DNA of 64,000 nt from Paramesorhizobium salinisoli (GTDB lineage Bacteria; Pseudomonadota; Alphaproteobacteria; Rhizobiales; Rhizobiaceae), in contig NZ_QOZG01000009.1 of the NCBI RefSeq assembly GCF_003335045.1, positions 124,001-188,000 on the forward strand, given 5' to 3'. The position numbers and the translations under genes are program-made. This document shows, in pieces, positions 54,759-63,526 of this stretch; within the stretch, counting starts at the first letter, position 1; each line of letters opens with the position of its first letter. Below the pieces are notes generated by a model. The model did not search any database, was not told where the DNA came from, and worked only from the letters and a program-made list of their open reading frames with translations.

Positions 54759-56020
54759 CTGAGAAGGTCCCATGCCTTGAGGAAGAAATCATCGGTGCCG
54801 AAATTGCCGGATTTGAGCGCAAGCGCAATCGCCGGGTGGGCGTTGAGACTGCGCGTCCAGGGGACGCCGGGATCGATCTCCGGGCCGATCCTGAGGGCGG
54901 CAATGCCGAGCCCGTTAACCACAGCGCCGGAGGTCTCGCCGCCCGCGACGACGAGGCGACTGAAGCCATTCCTGTGCAGCGCCATGGCGGTCTCCGCCAG
55001 AAGATGCTCCACGAGTTCGCCGGCCCGGTCACGGCCAAGTTTCTCCTGTGCCGCGCGGACTTCGTCGGGCTCCGCGCTCGAATAGGCAAGCGGCGTGGGA
55101 TGATTTACGGAAGCGAGCCAATCAGCCACGCCGGCCGCCGTGGTCCGCCCCTCGGCAATGGCTATCGGGTCGATCTTCAGGGCGGGAATGCCGGCTGCGA
55201 TTGCCACACCGATCTGCCGGCGCGTCGCTGCCGAACAAGACCCGGCCAGGATGGCCGCCCGCCCGACAGGCGCGTCGAACGCCGCGTCGGCGCTTTTGGC
55301 GGCAAGCTTGCCCGCGCGGCGGAAATTCTCGGGCAGGCCGATGGCGATGCCGGAGCCGCCCGTGATGAGCTTCATATCGCGCGCAGCCCGCCCGATTGCC
55401 CGTAAATGCGCGTCGGTGATCGCATCGACAATCACGAACCTGTCGCCTTTTGCCCTTGCCTCGTCAAAAGCGCCCGCGATCGCATCGCTGCCCTCGTCGA
55501 CGGCAGTGAAGGGAACGAGGCCTACCTGGCTGGTGGTCTGTCGTTGCAGCACCCGCACAAGGTTGGCATCGGTCATGGGCGTCAGCGGATGATCCTTCAT
55601 CGGGCTGTCGGAAAGCAACATGGGGCCGACGAACAAGTGCCCCTGATAGACCGTTCGGCCATTGGCCGGAAAGGCAGGACAGGCGAGCGCCAGGGGAGCG
55701 TCCAGGAGATCGGCAAGCGCCTCGGCAACGGGGCCGATATTGCCTTGAGGGGTGGAATCGAAGGTCGAGCAATATTTGAAGATAATCTGCTCGGCGCCAG
55801 CGTTAAGGAGCGCACGGGCTGCATCGAGCGACAAATTGATGGCTTCCACAGCAGGGATTGTCCGCGATTTCAGCGCGACCACAACCGCCTCGGCATCGCC
55901 CAAGTCGAAATCCGCTGGCGGCACGCCAACCACCTGCACGGTGCGCATTCCTTCGCGTGAAAGCGTCAGCGCAAGATCGGTCGCGCCGGTCAGGTCATCG
56001 GCAACCGCACCCAAAAACAT
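54755..56020 (-). CDS. otnK: 3-oxo-tetronate kinase
   Basis: A 421-residue four-carbon acid sugar kinase (DUF1537-type). N-terminal substrate domain: GAVADDLTGATDLALTLSREGMRT and FKYCSTFDSTPQGNIGPV; C-terminal nucleotide domain: VAGGETSGAVVNGLGIAALRIGPEIDPGVPWT. It phosphorylates 3-oxo-tetronate. Coupled to otnC by a 4-bp overlap. Confidence 0.95.
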   Translation of the reverse strand: MFLGAVADDLTGATDLALTLSREGMRTVQVVGVPPADFDLGDAEAVVVALKSRTIPAVEAINLSLDAARALLNAGAEQIIFKYCSTFDSTPQGNIGPVAEALADLLDAPLALACPAFPANGRTVYQGHLFVGPMLLSDSPMKDHPLTPMTDANLVRVLQRQTTSQVGLVPFTAVDEGSDAIAGAFDEARAKGDRFVIVDAITDAHLRAIGRAARDMKLITGGSGIAIGLPENFRRAGKLAAKSADAAFDAPVGRAAILAGSCSAATRRQIGVAIAAGIPALKIDPIAIAEGRTTAAGVADWLASVNHPTPLAYSSAEPDEVRAAQEKLGRDRAGELVEHLLAETAMALHRNGFSRLVVAGGETSGAVVNGLGIAALRIGPEIDPGVPWTRSLNAHPAIALALKSGNFGTDDFFLKAWDLLR

Positions 56021-56038
56021 AGCATCTCCTCCTCCGTA

Positions 56039-57040
56039 TTATGCCGTCGCTCCGGCTATGATCTGGTAACCGGTATCGACGACCAGTTTTTCCTCCGGCC
56101 GCCGGCTGCTTTCCATGAGCTTCTCGACCGCGATCCTGCCGATGGCAAACCGGTTGGAGCGGATGGTCGAAAGCGGCAGGGGAAGCGCCTGGCCGATATC
56201 GAGACCGTTGAAGCCGAACAAGCCAAGGTCCTGGCCGACGCGGATGCCGGCGCCCAGGCAATGGAAGAAACCGCCGACCGCCATGTCGTCATTGGAAAAC
56301 ACCACGACATCGAGATCGGGCTTTTGCGACAAAAGCGCTGCAAGGGTCTCGCGGCCGGCCATCGTGGAGCTTGGGCCGTCGAACCGCTCTTCGGCTTTCA
56401 GTTCAAGGCCGGCTTCGGCGAGCGCCCCACGCAGCCCCTCATAGCGCAGGCGAGCGCGATGGTCGGCATTCCAGTCATGGCCGACATAGCCGAAGCGCCG
56501 GTAGTTTCGCGATATGAGATGCCTGGCAGTATCGAAGCCCGCCCCGCGCTGCGACAGGCCGACGGCGATGTCGATCGGCTCGGCATCGATATCCATGAGT
56601 TCCGCCACGCGTATCCTGCTGTTCGAAAGCATCTGGCGGCTCGCGTCGGTATGTTCGAAGCCGGTCGTGATGATGGCGGCGGGTTGCCATGCCAGAAGCG
56701 AGGAAAGGAGATGCTGTTCCTTCAACGGATCGTAGTCCGTCACACCGATCAGTGGTTGGTAACCGGTCGGGGCGAGAGCGGTATGGATGCCGCGCAGCAC
56801 TTCAGGGAAAACGATATTGGAAAGTGACGGCAGCAATACGCCGATGAGCGGCGAGGCGGCGGAGGCAAGCGCACCCGCCGCTCGGTTGGGGACATAGCCA
56901 AGCTTGACGATCGCCTCATGAACGCGGGCACGCGTGCCCGCGGCAATCGGCCCCTTGTTGCGCACCACGCGCGACACGGTGATCTCGCTGACGCCGGCAA
57001 GTCTCGCCACATCGGCGAGCGTGGGCGCATTCCGCAGCAT
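56039..57040 (-). CDS. LacI family regulator of the tetronate cluster
   Basis: A 333-residue LacI protein: PTLADVARLAGVSEITVSRVVRNKGPIAAGTRARVHEAIVKLGYVPNRAAGALAS (HTH plus hinge), then an effector domain. It is upstream of otnK on the same strand and divergent from ltnD; the 154-bp spacer carries two palindromes matching its expected symmetry. ATG follows GAGGAG. Confidence 0.92.
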   Translation of the reverse strand: MLRNAPTLADVARLAGVSEITVSRVVRNKGPIAAGTRARVHEAIVKLGYVPNRAAGALASAASPLIGVLLPSLSNIVFPEVLRGIHTALAPTGYQPLIGVTDYDPLKEQHLLSSLLAWQPAAIITTGFEHTDASRQMLSNSRIRVAELMDIDAEPIDIAVGLSQRGAGFDTARHLISRNYRRFGYVGHDWNADHRARLRYEGLRGALAEAGLELKAEERFDGPSSTMAGRETLAALLSQKPDLDVVVFSNDDMAVGGFFHCLGAGIRVGQDLGLFGFNGLDIGQALPLPLSTIRSNRFAIGRIAVEKLMESSRRPEEKLVVDTGYQIIAGATA

Positions 57041-57080
57041 TCCGCAATTCTCCTCGGCGGGACGACAGGCCTGAAAACGT

Positions 57081-57098
57081 TATGACAGCGCTAGCATA
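57081..57098. promoter_or_regulatory. Candidate LacI operator, LacI-proximal site
   Basis: TATGACAGCGCTAGCATA, an imperfect palindrome around AGCGCT. It shares TATGAC-AGCGCT with the more symmetric site at 57135. Confidence 0.55.
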
Positions 57099-57134
57099 TT
57101 TCCCTTGCGCCATGCCAGAGCCTGTGCCTATAAA

Positions 57135-57154
57135 TTATGTCAGCGCTGTCATAA
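57135..57154. promoter_or_regulatory. Candidate LacI operator, ltnD-proximal site
   Basis: TTATGTCAGCGCTGTCATAA, a 20-bp palindrome with one mismatched pair, 40 bp upstream of the ltnD start. Confidence 0.65.
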
Positions 57155-57194
57155 ATCGACAAAAGAATCTGATGCAGGGCTGGGGAGGAAGATC

Positions 57195-58115
57195 GTGAAC
57201 CGCAGCGAAGCTGAAAACATTGCCGTTATCGGACTGGGTTCCATGGGACTGGGCATGGCCCGGTCGCTCCTGCGCGCCGGGCTCGATGTGTCGGGTTGCG
57301 ACATCAATGCAGCAGCGCTCGAAAGCCTCGGGGCACGAGGCGGACAACCGTTCACGACACCGGCGCAAGCCTGCGGGAAAGCCGGTATTGTCGTTGTCGT
57401 CGTGGTGAACGCGGTGCAGACGGAAAGCGTGCTTTTCGGCGTCAATGGTGCCGTGGCTGCGATGAAGCCGGGTTCCGTCATCATTTCATCGGCGACCATG
57501 ACGCCCGCGGACGCGAAGGATTTGGCCGCGCGGGCGGCGGAGAGGGGTATCCATTATCTCGACGCGCCGATCAGCGGCGGAGCGGCAAAGGCCGATGAGG
57601 GCAAGCTGACGGTCATGGCATCCGGTTCGCCTGACGCGTTCGCCGCGGCAAGACCTGCTCTCGATGCCATGGCCGCGACGGTCTATGAGCTGGGTGATGC
57701 GGTAGGAGTCGGTTCATCCTTCAAGATCGTCAACCAGTTGCTGGCGGGCATCCATATCGCGGCAGCCTGCGAGGCGATCACCTTTGCCAAAAGCCTCGAT
57801 CTCGACATTGCCAGGGTTTTCGAGGTCATCACCAAATCCGCTGGCAATAGCTGGATGTTCGAAAACCGGGTGCCGCATGTGCTTGCCGGGGACTATACGC
57901 CACGCAGCGCCGTGTCGATCTTTACCAAGGATCTGGGCATCGTCTCCGATCTCGGCAGGAAGCAGAAGTTTCCGCTGCCGATTGCCAGCGCCGCATTACA
58001 GCTTTTCGTGATGACGGAAGCGGCAGGCATGGGTGGCGACGATGACGCTTCGGTTGCAAGGTTTCTGGCTGGGATCGCGGGTCTCGACCTTCCCGGCATG
58101 GAGGCGCATGACTGA
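57195..58115 (+). CDS. ltnD: L-threonate dehydrogenase
   Basis: A 306-residue beta-hydroxyacid dehydrogenase: NIAVIGLGSMGLGMARSLLRAG (NAD site), HYLDAPISGGAAKADEGKLTVMASG and the catalytic lysine in GSSFKIVNQLLAGIHIAAACEA. It oxidises L-threonate to 2-oxo-tetronate. GTG 57195 is preceded by GGGGAGGAAGATC; an upstream open stretch to 57105 would cover the operators and is rejected. First gene of ltnD-otnI-denD. Confidence 0.9.
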   Translation: MNRSEAENIAVIGLGSMGLGMARSLLRAGLDVSGCDINAAALESLGARGGQPFTTPAQACGKAGIVVVVVVNAVQTESVLFGVNGAVAAMKPGSVIISSATMTPADAKDLAARAAERGIHYLDAPISGGAAKADEGKLTVMASGSPDAFAAARPALDAMAATVYELGDAVGVGSSFKIVNQLLAGIHIAAACEAITFAKSLDLDIARVFEVITKSAGNSWMFENRVPHVLAGDYTPRSAVSIFTKDLGIVSDLGRKQKFPLPIASAALQLFVMTEAAGMGGDDDASVARFLAGIAGLDLPGMEAHD

Positions 58116-58883
58116 ATGCCGCGTTTTGCCGCCAATCTGACGATGATGTTCAACGAACACGCCTTTCCGGAGCGTTTTCAGGCCGCTGCTGCGGCTGGAT
58201 TCCCGGCGGTTGAATATCTCTTCCCCTATGATTTTCCAGCCGGGCTGATCGCCGAAAAACTGTCGGCAGCGGGGCTGAAGCAGGCTCTCTTCAACCTGCC
58301 GTCCGGCGATTGGGCGAAGGGGGAGAGGGGACTTGCCGCCCTGCCGGAGCGCAGGCAGGAGTTCCGTCAATCGGTGAAACAGGCGATCGACTACGGTCGG
58401 GTGATCGGAACGCCGTTGCTGCACATGATGGCAGGCATCGCCTCGCCTGACGATCTGGCGGCGCAGACTGCCTATCGCGATGCGCTTGCCTTCGCCGCGG
58501 ATGCCGCGGGCGCCGAGGGAATCGGCCTGGTGATCGAGCCGATCAACGGGCGCGACATGCCGGGCTATTTCCTCGATGATTTCGATCGCGCGGTGGAGAT
58601 CATCACCGGCCTCGACCGCGCAAATCTCAAACTTCAGTTCGATATCTATCACCGCCAGATCATGCGCGGCGACGTATTGGCGGCTCTGGAGGCGATGATG
58701 CCGCTGATCGGCCATGTCCAGATCGCATCCGTACCCAAGCGCAACGAACCAGGGACCGGCGAGCTCGATGATTTCAGGGTTTTGCGGGAGCTCGACCGGC
58801 TGGGTTACGAGGGCTATGTCGGTTGCGAATATCGCCCGGCTGGGGAAACCACCGCCGGGCTGGACTGGCGGACGAGGATATGA
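58116..58883 (+). CDS. otnI: 2-oxo-tetronate isomerase
   Basis: A 255-residue Hyi/OtnI-type isomerase: RFAANLTMMFNEHAFPERFQAAAAAGFPAVEYLFPYDFP and catalytic Glu residues in IEPINGRDMPGYFL and CEYRPAGETTAGLDW. It converts 2-oxo-tetronate to 3-oxo-tetronate, the OtnK substrate. The ATG follows the ltnD TGA directly. Confidence 0.94.
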   Translation: MPRFAANLTMMFNEHAFPERFQAAAAAGFPAVEYLFPYDFPAGLIAEKLSAAGLKQALFNLPSGDWAKGERGLAALPERRQEFRQSVKQAIDYGRVIGTPLLHMMAGIASPDDLAAQTAYRDALAFAADAAGAEGIGLVIEPINGRDMPGYFLDDFDRAVEIITGLDRANLKLQFDIYHRQIMRGDVLAALEAMMPLIGHVQIASVPKRNEPGTGELDDFRVLRELDRLGYEGYVGCEYRPAGETTAGLDWRTRI

Positions 58884-59009
58884 GCTTGCAATGCGGTGTC
58901 GCATCGGGATTACTACCGATGCCATGCGGCAGGCGACCGGTGAGGCGAACGGACGACACAACTCAACGCCTTGAGGAGAGGGCGGCATGACAAGGGAGGA
59001 TGATTGCAG

Positions 59010-59993
59010 ATGCATGTGCTGGTGATAGGTGCTGCCGGAATGGTGGGCCGCAAGCTGGTCGAGAGGATTGCCGCGGACGAGGGTGTCCTGGGTGGCGCCA
59101 TCGACCATCTGTGGCTCGTCGATATGGTCGCGCCACCCGTCCCGCCAACGCTGGAAGGAGTAGCGACCGCCATCGCCATGGATCTGTCCGAGCCTGAAGG
59201 TGCTGCGAAGCTCGCGGGCTTGCGGCCGGACCTGATATTCCATCTGGCTGCTATCGTTTCAGGCGAGGCGGAGGGGGATTTTGAGAAGGGTTATCTCGTC
59301 AATCTCGACGGAACACGGGCGCTCTTCGAAGCGATTCGGCTGGAGGGGCAGAAGGAGCCTTATTGCCCGCGCGTCGTTTTCGCATCTTCGGTCGCGGTCT
59401 TCGGCGCGCCATTTCCCGAAAAGATCGGGGACGCATTCTTCACGACGCCGCTGACCAGCTACGGCACGCAAAAAGCCATCTCCGAACTGCTCTTGTCCGA
59501 TTATTCCCGGCGCGGCTTCTTTGACGGGATTGGCATTCGCCTGCCGACGATCTGTATCCGCCCCGGCACGCCGAACAAGGCGGCATCAGGCTTCTTCTCC
59601 AATATCCTGCGCGAGCCGCTGGCCGGTCAGGAAGCGGTCCTGCCCGTGGATGAGAATGTCCGCCACTGGTTCGCAAGCCCTCGTTCGGCCATCGGCTTTT
59701 TCATCCATGCCGCGCGTCTCGATCTCGCGCAGGTCGGGCCGAGGCGTAATTTGACGATGCCCGGTCTGTCTGCTTTGGTCGGAGAGGAGATCGAGGCCTT
59801 GCGGCGTGTCGCGGGAGACAAGGCGGTCCGGCTCATCCGGCGCGAGCGTGACCCGGTGATCGCCGGAATCGTGGCGGGATGGCCCACCAATTTCGATGCC
59901 GCGCGGGCCGCGGGCCTCGGTTTCAAAGCCGAAGCGAATTTTGATGAGATCATCAGGATCCACATAGACGACGAACTGGGCGGAAATATCTGA
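59010..59993 (+). CDS. denD: D-erythronate dehydrogenase
   Basis: A 327-residue extended-SDR protein: [32 protein letters not shown] and [41 protein letters not shown], closely like DenD. It oxidises D-erythronate to 2-oxo-erythronate for OtnI. ATG 59010 has GGGAGGA eight bases upstream, better than the TTG at 59004. Followed after one base by the next SDR. Confidence 0.92.
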   Translation: MHVLVIGAAGMVGRKLVERIAADEGVLGGAIDHLWLVDMVAPPVPPTLEGVATAIAMDLSEPEGAAKLAGLRPDLIFHLAAIVSGEAEGDFEKGYLVNLDGTRALFEAIRLEGQKEPYCPRVVFASSVAVFGAPFPEKIGDAFFTTPLTSYGTQKAISELLLSDYSRRGFFDGIGIRLPTICIRPGTPNKAASGFFSNILREPLAGQEAVLPVDENVRHWFASPRSAIGFFIHAARLDLAQVGPRRNLTMPGLSALVGEEIEALRRVAGDKAVRLIRRERDPVIAGIVAGWPTNFDAARAAGLGFKAEANFDEIIRIHIDDELGGNI

Positions 59994-59994
59994 C

Positions 59995-60771
59995 ATGGCG
60001 AAAGCGGAGAAATCAGGGGCTGCCAAGATTGCGCTGGTGACCGGCGGCGGAACCGGTGTTGGCCGGGGTATCGCGCAGGCGCTGAGCGCGGAAGGCTATG
60101 TCGTCGTCATCACCGGCCGGCGCGCCGAGATTCTCGATCATGCGGCGCGAGAAATAGCGGCGGAGACGGGCGGCGCGATCAAGGCGGTCATTGCCGATGT
60201 CGGCGATCCTAAAGCCGTCGAAGCGCTTTTCGGCGAGATCAGGAGCGCTTTCGGCCGTCTGGATCTGTTGGTCAACAATGCCGGTATCAACGTCCCGGCG
60301 GTTCCCATGGAGGAGATCACCTTCGACCAGTGGAGCGCGATTCTCTCGGCCAATCTCACCGGCGCGTTTCTCTGCACGCAGCAGGCCATGCGGTTGATGA
60401 AGGCGCAGATCCCGCGGGGCGGGCGCATCATCAACAACGGCTCCATTTCGGCCACGACGCCCCGTCTCCATTCAGCGCCCTATACGGCGACGAAACATGC
60501 GATAGCCGGATTGACGAAATCAACAGCGCTCGACGGGCGGCCATTCGATATTGCGTGTGGCCAGATCGATATCGGCAATGCCTCGACGGACATGACGTCG
60601 AAAATGAGCGGCGGCGTCCTGCAGGCTAATGGCGAGCTCGCCAGCGAGCCGACGATATCGGTTGCGCATATCGCCAATGCGATCATCTATATGGCGAGCC
60701 TTCCGCTGGACGCGAATGTGCTGAATATGACGGTGATGGCGACCAAGATGCCATTGGTGGGACGGGGCTAA
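59995..60771 (+). CDS. SDR family oxidoreductase
   Basis: A 258-residue [63 protein letters not shown]. One base after denD, so cotranscribed. Substrate unknown, perhaps another sugar acid or its lactone. Promoter of the following ABC unit may lie in the 79-bp gap. Confidence 0.88.
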   Translation: MAKAEKSGAAKIALVTGGGTGVGRGIAQALSAEGYVVVITGRRAEILDHAAREIAAETGGAIKAVIADVGDPKAVEALFGEIRSAFGRLDLLVNNAGINVPAVPMEEITFDQWSAILSANLTGAFLCTQQAMRLMKAQIPRGGRIINNGSISATTPRLHSAPYTATKHAIAGLTKSTALDGRPFDIACGQIDIGNASTDMTSKMSGGVLQANGELASEPTISVAHIANAIIYMASLPLDANVLNMTVMATKMPLVGRG

Positions 60772-60850
60772 CGGACGTCAGGGTGCCGGCGAAGACGAGG
60801 AATTTTCCGCCAAGGCACTATCGAAATGAAATACTCTGGGAGGAGTGGAA

Positions 60851-61918
60851 ATGGCAGCGGTAAATTTCGTCGATGTAAGGAAATCCTTTGGGGCGGTTCC
60901 CATCATCAAAGGGGTCAACATCGAGATAGATGACGGCGAATTCGTCATTCTGGTCGGGCCTTCGGGTTGCGGAAAATCGACCTTGCTGCGCATGCTGGCG
61001 GGGCTCGAGAATATCTCTGCGGGAGAGATCCGCATCGGCAACCGGGTGGTCAACGCGGTCCCGCCCAAAGACCGCGACATCGCCATGGTCTTCCAGAATT
61101 ACGCACTCTATCCGCATATGACGGTCACCGACAACATGGCCTTTTCGCTCAACCTGAAGAGCACGCCCAAAGCGGAAATCGACAGGCGCGTCAACGGAGC
61201 TGCCGAGATTCTCGGCCTTTCCCATCTGCTCGACCGTTATCCCAGGCAATTGTCGGGCGGCCAGCGCCAGCGCGTCGCCATGGGCCGCGCCATCGTCCGC
61301 GATCCGCAGGTCTTTCTCTTCGATGAACCGCTCTCCAACCTTGATGCGAAACTGCGCGTTGCCATGCGCGCCGAGATCAAGGAACTGCATCAGCGGCTGA
61401 AGACCACCACGGTCTACGTGACGCACGATCAGATCGAGGCGATGACGATGGCCGACAAGATCGTCGTCATGCATGACGGCATCGTCGAGCAAATGGGTGC
61501 GCCGCTCGATCTCTATGACAGGCCGGCCAATCTCTTCGTCGCCGGCTTTATTGGATCACCGGCGATGAACATGCTCCACGGCAAGCTCGACCCCGACGAC
61601 CGGTCGAAATTCATCACCAGGGACGGTACGGTGCTGCCGGCCGCCAACCCCGTTGCCAAAGCTACCGGGCGCGACCTGATCTACGGTCTGCGCCCTGAAT
61701 ACATGCATCTCGATCCGGCCGGATTACCCGCCAAGGTCATCGTCATCGAGCCGACCGGCTACGAGACGCAGATGATCGTGAAATTCGGTGGCGCCGACGT
61801 GACCTGCGTGTTTCGCGAACGCGTGCAGGCAAGGCCAGGCGAGACGATCAACATATCGATCGATGCAGAGCACGTTCACCTGTTCGATGAACAGACAGGG
61901 GAGAGACTTTCGAAATAG
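60851..61918 (+). CDS. Sugar ABC transporter ATPase (UgpC/MalK-type)
   Basis: A 355-residue ATPase: [47 protein letters not shown] and an OB-fold tail ending DAEHVHLFDEQTGERLSK. ATG 60851 follows GGGAGGAG; the in-frame GTG 60845 is part of that site. Unlike the other clusters here, the ATPase gene comes first. Confidence 0.93.
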   Translation: MAAVNFVDVRKSFGAVPIIKGVNIEIDDGEFVILVGPSGCGKSTLLRMLAGLENISAGEIRIGNRVVNAVPPKDRDIAMVFQNYALYPHMTVTDNMAFSLNLKSTPKAEIDRRVNGAAEILGLSHLLDRYPRQLSGGQRQRVAMGRAIVRDPQVFLFDEPLSNLDAKLRVAMRAEIKELHQRLKTTTVYVTHDQIEAMTMADKIVVMHDGIVEQMGAPLDLYDRPANLFVAGFIGSPAMNMLHGKLDPDDRSKFITRDGTVLPAANPVAKATGRDLIYGLRPEYMHLDPAGLPAKVIVIEPTGYETQMIVKFGGADVTCVFRERVQARPGETINISIDAEHVHLFDEQTGERLSK

Positions 61919-61940
61919 GGCCGCATCGGCGGGTGACCGA

Positions 61941-61967
61941 AGGACGACGAGGAGGAGATGTCGTCCT
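61941..61967 (+). other. Intercistronic hairpin between ATPase and binding-protein genes
   Basis: AGGACGAC / GTCGTCCT, an 8-bp perfect stem with an 11-nt purine loop (gaggaggagat) resembling a ribosome site, 23 bp after the ATPase stop. Could be a processing or stability element. Confidence 0.5.
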
Positions 61968-62083
61968 GAAAGCCGGCCATGCAACATAAGGCCCTGCAGG
62001 CAGGAATTCTGCCGCGGCATTCACCATCCGGGACGGTGGATGTCGGAGAAATCAGGTCCCGTTATCGTGTGAGGAGGAATGCC

Positions 62084-63397
62084 ATGACCATCAAGAGACG
62101 TGACTTTATCACCGCTTCGGCGAGCCTTGCCGGCATGGCCGGGCTCAGTTCGCTGGGGATTCGCCCGTCATTCGCGCAGAGCGAGCCGACCTACAAGCCC
62201 GAGGAGGGGGCCAGCCTCAGGCTTCTTCGCTGGACCCCGTTCGTCAAGGGCGACGAGGATGCCTGGCTTGCCAACACCAAGAAATTTACCGAAGCGACCG
62301 GCGTCGAGGTTCGCGTCGACAAGGAGAGCTGGGAGGACATCCGACCCAAGGCTGCGGTCGCGGCCAATGTGGGCACCGGGCCGGACATTGTCATGTGCTG
62401 GTTCGACGACGCTCAGCAATATCCCGACAAGCTGGTCGACATGACCGAGCTCGCCAATTATCTGGGCGACAAATATGGCGGCTGGTATGACGGCATGCGG
62501 GGCTATGCCATGCGCGGCGACAAGTTCATCGCCATGCCGCTGACGACGATCGGCAACGCCGTATGCTATCGCGACAGCCATATGAAGGCGGCGGGTTTCA
62601 GCGAATTTCCGAAAGATACGGCGGGGTTCCTGGAGCTCTGCAAGGCACTGAAGGCCAAGGGCGCGCCGGCAGGCTTCCCGCACGGCAAGGCGGTCGGCGA
62701 CGGCAACAATTACGCGCATTGGCTTTTGTGGAGCCATGGCGGCCAGATGGTCGACGAGAACAGCAAAGTCACCATCAACAGCCCTGAAACCATCGCTGCG
62801 ATCAACTATGCCAAGTCGCTCTACGAGACATTCATTCCGGGTACGGAAAGCTGGCTCGATATCAACAATAACCGCGCCTTCCTCGCCGGTCAGGTGTCGC
62901 TGACCGCCAACGGGGTTTCGCTTTACTATGCGGCCAAGAAGGATCCCGCGCTTGCGGAGCTTGCAGCCGATATCCGTACGACCAACTTCCCCATCGGTCC
63001 CGTAGGCAAGAGCGTCGAACTGCACCAGACAAGTTCGCTCCTGCTGTTCAGCCATACCAAATACCCCGAAGCCGCCAAGGCCTACATCAAGTTCATGATG
63101 GAAGCGGATCAGATGAATGCCTGGCTGCAGGGTTCGAGCGCCTATTGCTGTCAGCCGCTCAAGGCGTTTGCCGACAATCCCGTCTGGACCTCAGATCCGA
63201 TCCACGCGCCCTACGCTCGTGCCTCGGAAACATTGCGACCCAATGGTTATGCCGGTCCGCTCGGCTATGCTTCGGCGGGAACCATGGCCGATTATGTTCT
63301 GGTCGACATGTTCGCGACCGCGGTGACCGGGCAGATGACGCCGGAAGATGCCGCAGCCGATGCAGAGAAGCGGGCGAGCCGCTACTACCGCATCTAA
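62084..63397 (+). CDS. Sugar ABC transporter substrate-binding protein (Tat signal)
   Basis: A 437-residue family-1 binding protein. The N-terminus MTIKRRDFITASASLAGMAGLSSLGIRPSFAQ is a twin-arginine signal (RRDFI), unlike the Sec signals of the other transporters here. LLRWTPFVKGDEDAWLANTKKFTEATGVEVRVDKESWEDIRPKAAVAANVGTGPDIVMCW is the SBP_bac_1 core. GAGGAGG precedes ATG 62084. The adjacent tetronate genes make sugar acids or polyols possible substrates, but the family is carbohydrate-type. Confidence 0.92.
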   Translation: MTIKRRDFITASASLAGMAGLSSLGIRPSFAQSEPTYKPEEGASLRLLRWTPFVKGDEDAWLANTKKFTEATGVEVRVDKESWEDIRPKAAVAANVGTGPDIVMCWFDDAQQYPDKLVDMTELANYLGDKYGGWYDGMRGYAMRGDKFIAMPLTTIGNAVCYRDSHMKAAGFSEFPKDTAGFLELCKALKAKGAPAGFPHGKAVGDGNNYAHWLLWSHGGQMVDENSKVTINSPETIAAINYAKSLYETFIPGTESWLDINNNRAFLAGQVSLTANGVSLYYAAKKDPALAELAADIRTTNFPIGPVGKSVELHQTSSLLLFSHTKYPEAAKAYIKFMMEADQMNAWLQGSSAYCCQPLKAFADNPVWTSDPIHAPYARASETLRPNGYAGPLGYASAGTMADYVLVDMFATAVTGQMTPEDAAADAEKRASRYYRI

Positions 63398-63416
63398 CGC
63401 GATCAAGAACCGCGAG

Positions 63417-63445
63417 CGGGCGGCATCCTGGGAGGAAGCCGCCCG
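63417..63445 (+). terminator. Intercistronic hairpin after the binding-protein gene
   Basis: CGGGCGGC / GCCGCCCG, 8-bp perfect stem with a 13-nt loop containing GGGAGGA, 20 bp after the binding-protein stop. Confidence 0.65.
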
Positions 63446-63526
63446 AACCGTGGATTGCAAATGTACTGCGCCGGCGATTTTTATGAGCATCGGCGCGATC
63501 GAACCCCAGAATACCGGAGATATCAG

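Noticed and set aside
57996-59243. A 415-codon minus-strand frame
   Set aside because: It is antisense to otnI and denD and contains no known family signature.
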